A DNA stretch of 64,000 bases from Diplolepis rosae (lineage: Eukaryota > Arthropoda > Insecta > Hymenoptera > Diplolepididae): assembly GCA_030998225.1 (NCBI GenBank), contig JAPYXD010000460.1, forward strand, positions 186,001 to 250,000, read 5' to 3'. Below, piece after piece: positions 44,571-55,127 of this stretch. The translations under genes and the position numbers were made by a program. Below the pieces are notes generated by a model. The model had not been told where the DNA came from, did not search any database, and worked only from the letters and a program-made list of their open reading frames with translations. Numbering within the stretch: position 1 is the stretch's first letter; the number at the start of each line of letters is the position of its first letter.

Positions 44571-45473
44571 ATGGCCGTAGTCATATCCGATAACCATCAG
44601 GTATCCTTACGCGACGCGCTATAGGTGGTCCCAATTTTTAACGGAAGCAACCTCCCATTGTCACATTTTATTGAGGATTGCATGGAGGCAAAGACAATGC
44701 TACCGACACCTGCAGCTCAAGAAAACCTCGCAAGGTTATTAAGAGGTAAATTAACTGGAGAAGCTAGAAAATGCATTTCTGGTTCAACTTATGCAACAAT
44801 AAAGGAATTGATAGAAAAATTGAAAAGAGTATATGCCCCAGCAAAAAACGTGTACCAGTTACAGGGAGAAATAGGTAACAAATTTATGTCGCAAAGAGAA
44901 AATGTCCTTTCATATGCCGCCAGAATTAAAGAAATTGCTGACAGAATAGAAGATGCTCACAGACTCAATAATGGCGGTCAGGTAGATAATGCTTTAAAAC
45001 AAAATTTAGAAAGAGATGTAATACAATGTTTTATACGCGGCTTGCGTCCCAAGTTAGAAATTCGTGTAGAAGAAAAGGATACTTTTAGGGAAGTCATCAA
45101 CGACAGTATTGATATAGAACGAAGATTAGCTGCAAATGCCGCACTACGAAAGAATAAAAATATGGAATATTTAAAAAGTGACGAACAAACAAATAATAAA
45201 AATAATAAGGTTACTCGGTTTAATGTTGCACGCCAAGATAAATTTATTTGTTTCATTTCTAAAAAGCCAGGTAATGCAAGTGAAAAATATTTTCATTTAA
45301 GTAAAGCTCAGAATGCAGTTCTTAATAATAAACAAAAAAATTTTTTGCATCCTAACCAACAAGGATATTGTTGCTCTCCCCAGCACGGGTGCACCGTGGA
45401 AAGCATAAATCGAAAACCACTGGCATCCACTTCTAACGATAAAAAATTGCAAGTCCTCTCAATCAACTTCTAA
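44571..45473 (+). pseudogene. Gypsy-type Gag with premature stop
   Basis: The frame starts at ATG 44571 (MAVVISDNHQVSLRDAL), meets TAG at 44622, then stays open to 45473. The core has FNGSNLPLSHFIEDC, LLRGKLTGEARKCI, YAPAKNVYQLQGEIGNKFMS, NVLSYAARIKEIADRI and CFIRGLRPKLEIRV. This is the retrotransposon-gag capsid fold of gypsy elements, which builds the particle. No intact zinc knuckle follows. A further N-terminal stretch (from ATG 44072, MSIPNIPLESTP then a stop) lies upstream in another frame. After ISKKPGNASE the sequence drifts, marking the edge of the pol deletion. Confidence 0.82.
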
Positions 45474-45493
45474 AAAAATATATACCTTACAAT

Positions 45494-46128
45494 TTGACAG
45501 AAAGACAACAAGCAGCTTTCGACATTTCAGAACCAAAATTATGTGAAGAACCACTTTTACAACGACCAGATTTTTCTCAACCCTTTATACTCATAACAGA
45601 TGCCTCAGGATTTGCAATAGGAGGTATTTTATCACAAGGTAAAATAGGTAAAGATAAGCCAATAGCATATGCTTCACGTAGTGAAGTGATACTGAGAAAA
45701 AATATGATACATATGAGAAAAAAGCTCTTGCTATAATATTTTGCGTAACTCATTTTCGTCCTTATTTGTATGGAAAAAAATTCACTTTACTGACTGATCA
45801 CAAACCTCTAGTTTGGTTTCAAAATTCCAAAGACCCTTGTTCACGAGTTTCACGTTGGAGATTAAAACTCGCAGAATATGATTTTGATGTAATTTACAAA
45901 GCAGGAAAAATGAATGTAAATGCAGACGTTCTCTCAAGAAACCCTATTGACGATAACAACGAGAAATCGAAATATTTACAAGATGATGACAACGATACTT
46001 TTATGACTTTTCAAGAAAAAATGTTTTTCAAGAAAACTTTCAGAAGGAAAAAACAAGAAAACTCTAAAAATGAGGTAAGACCTCCAAAACAAAGAAATTT
46101 GCATCCAAGAATCGTACCGACGACGTAG
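45494..46128 (+). pseudogene. RT connection and RNase H of gypsy Pol, rest deleted
   Basis: 45494-45736: LTERQQAAFD, LLQRPDFSQPFILITDASGF and AIGGILSQG. After a frame change, 45766-46128: FTLLTDHKPLVWFQ, VSRWRLKLAEYDFDVIY and NADVLSRNP. These are the end of RT and the RNase H domain. Only the first catalytic Asp (ITDASG) and the TDHK Asp are clear. The palm with YxDD, the protease and the whole integrase are missing. The sequence passes through a charged stretch directly into the glycoprotein. Confidence 0.82.
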
Positions 46129-46229
46129 ATCACTTTAGCGAAATTCCGGAAGCCCAAATATTAAATATTGACTCAAAAATTCCAGATTTTTTTCAAGAAT
46201 TCCTTAGTGAAGAATCATTCAGTGAGATT

Positions 46230-47900
46230 GGTAAGAATATTTCAAAATTCTTTCCAGATATCGAAGTTAAAAGTAAACAAAACTTCATTTCATGGCGTTA
46301 CTTTAGCAGGTTCTGTAACACCTAAGGGAGACTGTACTGGTACACAATTTTCTGACCCATATGGAACATGGAATAATGTCGTAGTCCAAGCAATATTCAA
46401 AATAACATTACAAGAACATTACGCGACTATTCATTTAAATTCAAATAAAATTCAATCAGGATCTGAAATAATATGCACACTTTCAGACACATTCTGTACA
46501 GACGTTTAATATGGACAAACATTCTAGGAGACATTACCTAATGACGTATGTAATTTTAACAAATATGAAATTATTTATGAAGGACCAGCAAATAAAACAT
46601 ATGAAAGCACGGCAGACAATTCTGAAATCTTTTATTCTTTAACGACTGAAGATATAACCTTCGTACTGGCTGAAAAAACAAGAAAACCAGTTTGCAGTTA
46701 CGTTTTAATACAAACTGAACATCCAAAATTATTAATTTTTGAAATCAGACTTGGAAATTCATTTTTAAAAAATAAACATTTAGAAGTTCAAAATATGGCC
46801 ATTTTTACATACGTTAACTCTAAATTTATATATGTGGAACGACACATACGCACTGAAGTAAATAGACGTTATTCCGATGTTCTTACTCAACGATGCATAA
46901 TTCAACAGCAAGTTTTTAGAAATACATTAACCTTAGCAACCCAATCACTAGACGAATTTGCATATCATTTAATGAAAGGTCCAGGATATATGTCAATAAT
47001 TGCAGGGGAAGTAGTACATATCGTAAAATGTATACCGATTGGAGTAAAATATCGCAAGACTCAAGAATGTTATCTACATCTACCAATATTTAGAGGAAAT
47101 CAATCCTTTTTCCTTTCTCCACGAACTCATATATTAACGAAATCCGGTATCCAAACAAATTTAATTCTTTCCTTCCACCAATGTACCTTTTTGGAGAAAC
47201 CTGGTACAAATTACTTCCAAATCCTGTCGAATCCATAGCACAAACTATAGTTAAACCTCTCACAAAAGCAACCTGGAAATACACAAATCCTTCATCCTTA
47301 GCAACAAGTGGCATTTATTCTCAATCTGATCTTGATAAACTGTGAGATCATATTATGTTTTCAGCAGAAAAACCAATGATTCTAAATTCTTTAGCTAGAG
47401 AAATAACAGGGCATCCAACTATTAATCAAGGAATATCATTAACGAATTTATTTAACGAAGATGTAATTGATAAAATTGCTGAATCCGCATGGGGTAGATT
47501 TTGGACAATTTTTACAAGTTTTGGAACTACTAGTACAGGCCTAATTGGATTAATTATAATAATCAGAGGGATTAAAATGATAGCGGATACCATTATTCAT
47601 GGATATGCACTACACAGATTATTTGGATGGTCTCTCCATCTACTAGGCGCCTTCTGGGATTCGGTCACTAATCTCTTATTACACTTAGGTACCCATCGAC
47701 CTTCCCGACCTCATGCTGAGAGCCATCAACTTCTTCTAACAGCTTCAGCGCCACGAAGCTCGAAAGAGGCACCTAAAAGTTCATCGTATAACGCAAATAA
47801 CACTTCAGGTAAAGATCACAATAATACAAACACAACTCTTTATCCTCACTCTCAACTAAAAGAAGAACTTAGTAGAACACACTATTCTATCCAAATCTAA
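46230..47900 (+). pseudogene. Chuvirus-like (Jingchuvirales-type) glycoprotein captured by the retroelement
   Basis: The first part (to about 47238, one frame with stops at 46507 and near 46525) has GDCTGTQFSDPYGTW, VNRRYSDVLTQRC and ECYLHLPIF. After a shift near 47200, and with one further stop at 47342, the second part (47355-47900) has SLAREITGHP, DKIAESAWGRFW, a membrane segment around STGLIGLIIIIRGIK, and DTIIHGYALHRLFGW and LGAFWDSVTNLLLHLG. These blocks recall the glycoproteins of chuviruses, which arthropod LTR elements are known to have acquired. It would mediate membrane fusion; this copy has at least four breaks. The tail after LHLG is Ser/Asn-rich and not conserved. An errantiviral F-type env is excluded because there is no furin-plus-fusion-peptide layout. 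Confidence 0.62.
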
Positions 47901-49043
47901 CATATTTAGATTGTCGCATGTTCCTTTTACTAATTTATTGAACAAACTCATTCAACAAAGAGGAGATCCACCCCTCAATTACGAAATACTCATTGAACAA
48001 ACCATTAATAACAAGTATTTATTTCAGGTAAATTTACAATATAAAAATGACATATATATGAGTAGTGGTAAAGATAAAGATAATGTAAAACAAAGGGTAG
48101 CACGGAATTTATATCAAACCTTAATCAATGAATCGGAAAAAACCTATTAAAATGACCAACCAAATTTTATTAGTAAAAATTGCAAGAAATTAAACGAAAT
48201 TTGCACTCAAAACAAATGTTCATAACCAAAATGTATGGCATTACGAGTAAAAACTTCATCAGAAGATTCAGCATACATAGCAATTTGTTACTTTAATAAC
48301 ATTGAACAAATAGGAATAGCAAACTGGATAGAAACAGCTAAGGATTTTGCTGCCATAAAAGTTATTAATTCTCTTTCGCATAAAGACGAGAAATGTGAAC
48401 TAAGTTTGATAAACTCACTAGAACATTTGCATGTCACAATTCAAGAGTCATCTACAAACGATCCAAAACCTTCAACGATTAGCCGAATAACAAAACCTAT
48501 TATTTTAAATAACAACCGTATTAAAAATACAAATTCATATAAAATGAAGAAACATAATAATCAACTACATCATCTTTCTATACGAAAAGCTTTAAAAAAT
48601 GTTTTAAATGCGGATATAGACCTCCCAACCAGTACAATAAATTCTAATATAAAATTTCCATACCAATTCAGGAAATCAACTGCAATGGAGCATTACTACG
48701 ACGAGCTTACCCATGTACCAAGTTACCAAAAACAAGAATACAAAACAGAATTCATGGGATTTTTAAATCATGTAGAAATTTTAAGGAATTTCACTATAAA
48801 ATATGGATTGCCGTTACCGCAATATAAGGTCTACCCTCACCCAAATTCAAAAACAAAGTCATTTTTTTCGCACAAATTAATATAAATGAACATTTTGTTA
48901 TACAAACCGGCCCTACCAGCGAATTACCAGAAAACAGAACAGCTTTAAAATTACTATTACTACTAATAAGATCATACTGTGGCGTCCTGGTTACTCACCC
49001 CTTATTATTATATTTAATTTGTTTTCCTCGTTTAGAACGGTAA
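47860..49043 (+). pseudogene. ORF with three tandem dsRNA-binding domains
   Basis: One frame runs from 47860 (overlapping the glycoprotein end) to 48885, with stops at 48148 and 48223, and shifts near 48868 to continue to 49043. dsRBD 1: NLLNKLIQQRGDPPLNYEIL, YLFQVNLQYKND, RVARNLYQTL. dsRBD 2: KKLNEICTQNK, IAICYFNNIEQIGIAN, AKDFAAIKVINSL. dsRBD 3: FLNHVEILRNFTIKYGLPLP, QYKVYPHP, then in the shifted frame FVIQTGPTSEL and ALKLLLLLI. Each has the alpha-beta-beta-beta-alpha order of the family. None keeps a clean KKxAK motif at the second helix. Three dsRBDs in one protein recalls Loquacious/R2D2-type RNAi cofactors. No ATG fits the first domain; a start by splicing or frameshift is possible. Confidence 0.62.
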
Positions 49044-49162
49044 AGAAATCGAGAAGATTTCTAAACCGAAACTGGGTGAGGGAAGCCAACAACAAATAAT
49101 CACTCAAATATTTTGCGATTATCAACTTTATTCAATAAAACTTTTTTCAAATTTAAATATAA

Positions 49163-49166
<4 letters not shown>

Positions 49167-49193
<27 letters not shown>
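49167..49193. repeat. (GA)n microsatellite
   Basis: Thirteen to fourteen GA units. Confidence 0.95.
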
Positions 49194-49198
<5 letters not shown>

Positions 49199-49337
49199 AA
49201 CGGCGGTAGTTTCTGGTGTTTTCCAATTGACTTTAAAATATATGAGGCTTCGGAGAAACGATATTCTATGCTTATCTCGTTTAAAAAAAAAATTTTTTGA
49301 GAAAAAAGACAAATTTGCAAAAATGTAGTTCAATACA

Positions 49338-49584
49338 TGAAGAGTGGACATTCAAAAGGGCGTAACCCACAATTTTTCAAAAATCGTTTTTTTAGCGAAA
49401 CAAATTCTCGAGGTTAATGCCAATACAATAGCGCAAACGATTTTTTTTTCCAATCGGAAATATTTTTTTTTCGATTTGGAAATCAAAAATCTGTATCTCG
49501 AGGTGTCGAAATGGGAACGTTTTTATGCCGCTGTGTAAAATTTCAGAAATGTGGGTTACACCCTTTTGAATGTCCACTCTTCAT
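49338..49584. mobile_element. 247-bp MITE with 35-bp inverted ends
   Basis: 49338-49372 (ATGAAGAGTGGACATTCAAA and on to AACCCACA) is an inverted copy of 49550-49584 with one mismatch. The small ORFs on both strands that start MDIQKGVTH are the ends translated. Target duplication not certain. Confidence 0.85.
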
Positions 49585-49599
49585 ATCTCTCCATAATAC

Positions 49600-49960
49600 T
49601 AAAAAGTTTTCGTGACGGCAAAACTTTTATTCTCGTTGCAATTGACCAGTGATCCGTGTTGGGGGCTGCCAGCTCCCACCTTCTGGAATCACTGGAATAG
49701 GTGCCACGCCGATGGTAGTCTTAATCATCGATTCAAGCGAATATGGGTCGAAAATCGTTACAAATGACTGTTAAAAAGCGTAAGAAAAGAATTAAGGAGT
49801 GGCAACGCCAATATCGTGAAAAGAATAAGACTCGTATCTACAGAATCTCAATATTTTGTCCGGTATAAACATCGATAGTCAGAAAGAAATGGAATTCGAA
49901 TGCATTAGGTACCCAAAACACCCTAACGAAAAGAAGGGTAATCGATAATTTCGAGTATAA
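49600..49960. other. Gene-free stretch
   Basis: Nothing recognised between the MITE and the satellite. Confidence 0.4.
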
Positions 49961-50995
49961 TTCCAATGCACACCTAGTGATTTCAAACACCTAGCGCAAC
50001 ATAACCATAGTTGTCAATAGTTCGGGTGATAACTTCAAATTCACGCCTAGCGATATCGAATGCCTAGTGTTGTACAAATGAAATATAAATCAAATGTAAA
50101 TATAAATTCAAATACGCGCCTAGGGATTTCAAATGCCTAGTACAACATAAGAATAATTATCAAATATTCGGATGACAATTTCAAATTCACGACTAGCGAT
50201 ATTAAACGCCTAGCGTTGTTCAAATGAAATATAAATCAAAGGTAGATATGAATTCAAATATGCGCCTAGCGATTTAAAACGCCTGGCACAACACAAGTAT
50301 TATTTTCAATTAGTTGAATGATAAATTTAAAATCACGCCTAGCGACATCAAACGCCTAGCATTGTACAAATGAAGTATAAATCAAATGTACATATAAATT
50401 TAAATACGCGCTTAGCGATTTCAAACGCCTTTCACAATATAAGAATAATTATCAAATATTTGGATGACAATTTCAAATTGAAGCCTAGCGAGTTTAAAGG
50501 CCTAACGTTGCACAAATGAAATGTAAATCGAGTACGAAAATAAATTCAAAATACATGCCTAGTGATTTCAAACGCCTAGTACAACATAAATTTAATTTTT
50601 AATTATTCGAATGATGAATTTAAAATCACCCTAGCGATATTAAACGCCTAGCGTTGTTCAAATGAAATATAAATCAAAGGTAGATATGAATTCAAATACG
50701 CGCCTAGCGATTTAAAACGCTTAGCACAACACAAGTATTATTATCAATTAGTTGAATGATGAATTTAAATCCACGCCTAGCGATATCAAACGCCTAGCGT
50801 TGGACAAATAATATGTAGATCGAAAACGAAAATAAATTCAAATACGCGCCTAGATATTTTGAACGCCTAGCACAACATAAGAATAATTATCAAATATTCA
50901 AACGAAAAATTTTAATTCACTCTTAACGTTGCACAAATGAATTTTAATTCGAAACTAGTTGAAAATCAATCTAAAAATTAAACAAATTTTGAAGA
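49961..50995. repeat. 146-bp tandem satellite, seven units
   Basis: The landmark CGCGCCTAG (or its variant) occurs at 49972, 50118, 50264, 50410, 50557, 50702 and 50848: spacings 146, 146, 146, 147, 145, 146. Each unit has two related halves, CGCCTAGCGATTTCAAACGCCTAGCACAACATAAG and ACGCCTAGCGATATCAAACGCCTAGCGTTG. Confidence 0.93.
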
Positions 50996-51084
50996 GTAAA
51001 AGAAATCAAATGCTTGAATATTTACACTTACTTATAGTTTTTTATTTAAGCAAAGTTGAAACGTCGTACACTGGCCACAATTTG

Positions 51085-51300
51085 AAAGAAAACTCTTAGG
51101 AGCTAAACGCGGTTTGAACCTGGAGCCTTGTACATTTGAACTGCGCGTGCTCTATTACAATACGCTACTACTACACAAGATCGAAAAAATCAAAATGGCC
51201 GGAACTAGTCGCTAAATATCAAGTACAATGGACGAGAAACATGATGAATACTAGATTAGATTCGAGTGTACGCATATTCGGTGATCGAAATTCTTACCAA
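51085..51300 (-). mobile_element. Hairpin MITE fragment with tRNA-like segment (copy 4)
   Basis: The reverse complement shares ACTAGT(T/C)CCGGCCATTTTGATTTT and GTAGTAGTAGC-TTGTAATAGAGCA with copies 1 and 3. Here the tRNA-like stretch is complete: TAGCGTATTGTAATAGAGCA (box-A-like) and GGTTCAAACC (box B) about 30 bases further on. Confidence 0.65.
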
Positions 51301-51462
51301 TTACTCTATTTGTTTTTTTATTTTACATAAAAATTAATATTCTAAACTTATGCAGGATGTAACAATATATATATATTTTTCAGTCGTTGTTATAAATAAT
51401 GGTTGTTGCTTTAGAATTGACGTCGTTATACAATGCTTTTTGTTCGTATAACTCTATTATAC

Positions 51463-52320
51463 AGGGTGTCTAAAAGGCCCGGAACGGTTGTATATTTCCT
51501 CAGGTAAAATATTTTCAAAAAAGTGAAGGTCATTCTTGAAGTAAATTTCAACGAGGAATTCAATGGTGACCTTCATTTTGACCTTGAAGTTGACCTTCAT
51601 GGCTTCTTCAAGGTCAACTTTGTTTTTTTTAAATGGAAACCCCATTTTTTTACATCTGCAATCGATAGAGCGGAAAATTCTACGTTCGAGTACGTACCAA
51701 TCATAGGTCAATTGTAATGTTCCAGGTCGATTAGAGGTTATTTGAAATAAACAAAGTTTTCCAAGAGGTCAGTGCAATTCCTGAAGTATTTTTCAACGGG
51801 GAATTCAATGGAGACCTTCATGTTGACCTTGAAGTTGACCTTCATGGCTTGTTCAAGGTCAACTTTGTATTTTTAAATGGAAACAATTGGTCGACTTTTG
51901 ACTCATGTTTGTTTCACTGTACCGAAGCGATCGAAACGGTCAGCTAATCGCTTAAAAGCCATGTGCGATTTTTGTTGCCTATCCGGATAACGAGCCGCAT
52001 AAAATCTTGGGCGTTTCTGTAATATTTTCAGCATTCCCCCAGCACCATCAACATATCAAAATATTTTTGTAAATCGTACATTTTCGCGTTCCGATGTACT
52101 CACATTAGAAGGTAATGCGTGACTAATTGATATGTCAACAAAAAATGCTTACTTTTTGCCGATGTCAAAAATACCCTATCGATGTGTATTATCATGGGTA
52201 TCGTAAGAGATGAAAAGAGATGAAAATGATTTTTCGAGTATTTTTATACTTTGCGTGACTAGAATGACATTGTGTTGTAGGTCGCTGAATTCGTCTTAAA
52301 ATCGGTTATACTTATTTTCT
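51463..52320 (+). mobile_element. Deletion derivative of the Tc1-like element, with AAGGTCA repeats
   Basis: The left end ACAGGGTGTCTAAAAGGCCC is the insect Tc1-like end. The right part (52240-52310, TACTTTGCGTGACTAGAATG and TAGGTCGCTGAATTCGTCTT) matches 11550-11610 downstream of the transposase at 10.7 kb. Instead of a gene, the interior has two copies, about 250 bp apart (51545-51645 and 51790-51895), of TTGACCTTGAAGTTGACCTTCATGGCTT-CTTCAAGGTCAAC, rich in AAGGTCA. Confidence 0.65.
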
Positions 52321-52558
52321 TTGCACTTGTAAATTAATTTAAATTAATTATACACGAATTGAATGATGAGATCAATATTGAAGTTTTTCTTCAATTAAAT
52401 CTCTATCGAGTTTGAGAAGGACAAAAATTTATCTGCATTTCATGATCGCACAACTTTTAATAGAAATATATAATATGACATATACATATACAACGTTTCT
52501 GAAACAAATACTTTGCAAAGATTTTTTAAAAACTTTTTTCCTATGTCGTAATAGTATA

Positions 52559-53176
52559 TTATGTTCCTAGGCGGATAATGAGGGTTATTGCGCGACGAGC
52601 GACAATGCTCGCAGAAGATCGAAGTCAAGGCGTAGTCGAGGCGTAGGTGAGGCGTAGTCGAGGTATAGCCGATGCGTAGTCGAGGTATAGCTGATGTGTA
52701 GTCGAGACCTATCTGACGCAAAGCCGAGACGAAGCCGAGATAAAGCCGAGACGAAGCCGAGGCGTGATCAGTCCTGCGAGCATTTTCGCGAGTCTCGTAA
52801 TATCCCGAATTGTGTGCATTGGCACATATTCTATTTTATGTGACTGTGGTGCGGATACGAGTTTTTATGCGTACATTGGAATCTAATCTAGTACTTATTG
52901 TAGTTGTTTGCTGCGCTAGTTGTACGAAGCGGGCGAAAATTGGCGACTAGTCCCGGCCATTTTGATTTTATCAGTCTTGTGTAGTAGTCAGTGCTAACGC
53001 TGCACGAAGAAGAAGTGAGAAGAAGAAGAATAAGAAATAGATTGCGTTCCGCTGTAAGACTATAAAGCGCATGCCCAGTTCAATTTCGACATTGTATTCC
53101 TCTGTAACGGAATATACAACATTGCTTTACTCTCAGCTGTAACGGAAAAACGAGTTTCCGCGGCTGAGGCACATAA
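52559..53176 (+). mobile_element. Hairpin MITE, copy 3, with expanded loop
   Basis: TA plus TGTTCCTAGGCGGATAATGA at the left and GCGGCTGAGGCACA plus TA at the right. The hairpin arms GACAATGCTCGCAGAA...TCCTGCGAGCATT enclose about 130 bp of 11-12-bp units (GTCGAGGCGTA, GCCGAGACGAA), against about 20 bp in copy 1. Confidence 0.82.
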
Positions 53177-53179
53177 AAT

Positions 53180-55084
53180 ATATTATACATAAAGACTATA
53201 CTTCCATAGGAATCTGATAGTTGGAGCAGTTCTCCTGCTAGAAGCGAAGACAAGAGACATGGTAAATTTAATTCGTAACTTTTGCCAAAAAAGAGAAACG
53301 GGCGAAAAATTGCTGACAAGGATTGTAAGGTAGTTGATTGAGAATTTACATTTTTATGAAACATACGGTTCATTCGTGAATGTTTCGTTTCTTAAGGACT
53401 TTCTCTTGCCCGTAGATGTGCTCATCCAACTCTATCATAGGTTGTGGGATTACTGTTAAGCTTTCTAACCGAATGAGTTGAGCACCGTTTATGCGTAAAA
53501 GTAACAAAATGTGTCTTCTGCGTCGATTTGTGCGATTTGGCAACACCGCTTTCCTGTCTTTCTCATATCGAGTCGAAAGCATATGGTGTGAGAGAGGTTA
53601 TATTATGAGTTTATTGACAGTTTGTAAATACCAATAAGATGTCTAATAAATTTCGCAACAAAAATGGATTTTTTATTTCACAAAAATCAGCTGCTCGTAA
53701 AAACAAAGCTCTGGAAGCAATGTCAAATGTAAGCGTACGCGCGCGCTGTTGATGGGGTGTTGCCAAATCACCATATTTGCTTCAGCAAGCCGGCTAAGAA
53801 TTTGTGCAACTCCGAGTTTCAACAACGTATATCTTTAAAAGTAGTGCCGGTACACGTATTTTTTATGATGGCATACGATTCCTTATAATCTCTAGTATAA
53901 TATACTAGTTTTCCAAAAAAATCTAAAGAAAATTGTGCTTTTAATGTAAAGAAAGGTATCGCGAAACTGAACTACTTCTATCTAACACGTGTTGAGAGAT
54001 TCAACTTTAGAGCTTCATTTCTCGATTTTAAGTACCGGTTTTGATGCTAATCTTTTTATCGCTTTGTAGATCATGGTAAAAAGTACTTATTCACGAAATT
54101 TGAAAGAAATCTAAGGAAAGGTGATTTTCAAGAGAACGTCCTTAAACTGTTTTATTGAGATCCTTCTTACACTTTATTACAAAATACTGTTGTTGTAAGT
54201 GGGTTATGATTTGCTAAAATGAATGAAGGGTTGAAAACACTTTGTTTTAGTATTATATGTAGTATTTTATTTTTGAGGAAAATTCAAGTTTTAGAAAATG
54301 TGAAAGTAACCACATTGCTATGCATAACATATACCACATATATACCATATAATATATATCACCAAATTTGAAACAGAATATAAGTATTTCTTTTTAATAA
54401 AAAAATTAGTCTTGTTATGTAAGTCTTTATGTATACAGAATTATTGGCAGTTCAATGTTTCTTTTTTTTTCACTGTAGATGGTAATATTATAATTTTTAT
54501 TAAATCTGGATGACTAATGGCTTATCTTCACTGATTCTTTAAAATTGTATTCGTAAAACTTAAATGAAAAATAAGCCATCTAGTTATTATTTGAAAGTCT
54601 TATTGAAAATTTGTTTTATATGAATAGGGTTCGGATCGTGAAACTGTTCTATTACTAAACAAACGAAATAATTAAGCTCCCGAATGCGAAGCAATTTTAA
54701 ACCACTTTAAAATGTTAAATCTTGCTATCGTGAAATTAAATTAAATTTCAAGAACTGCGATCAGATTTAAAAATTTGATTTCATTGCAATAGATTTTAAT
54801 AATTGTAATAAATGTTACGTATGAATAATTAAATTTATTATAATAAAAATATTAAATTCGATTATACGCCCGCTTGAGGCTCCAAACTGCCAAATTTCAA
54901 TTTAGAAAATAAAAATTGAATAAAACAAAATTTGTTTTTAATCTGGGATTTTTTTGCCCTCTCCTCTGACTGAGGAGGCTATACCCTGCTTTTAAGAAAA
55001 CTCTCTTTGATTTTTGGAAAAGAAAACTTGAATGCAGGAAGATTTCCAGTTTTAGTGTTTAATGTCCGTATAAAAAGGATATAC

Positions 55085-55127
<43 letters not shown>

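Larger units (their letters stand above)
43041..49043 (+). mobile_element. Chimeric LTR retroelement: gypsy Gag/RNase H, chuvirus-like glycoprotein, triple-dsRBD ORF
   Basis: Direct reading gives a tRNA-Gly primer site, a leader, gypsy-type Gag, RT-connection/RNase H, a viral-type glycoprotein and a dsRNA-binding ORF, all on the plus strand with no introns. Protease, RT palm and integrase are absent. No 3' LTR was found, but an A-rich region with AATAAA follows at about 49134. The order and continuity indicate one mobile unit that has suffered internal deletions. Confidence 0.7.

Noticed and set aside
49100..49577. Small ORFs starting MDIQKGVTH on both strands
   Set aside because: They translate the inverted ends of the 247-bp MITE.
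49961..50995. CRISPR-like array
   Set aside because: Units are 146-bp tandem satellite copies without distinct spacers, in eukaryotic DNA.
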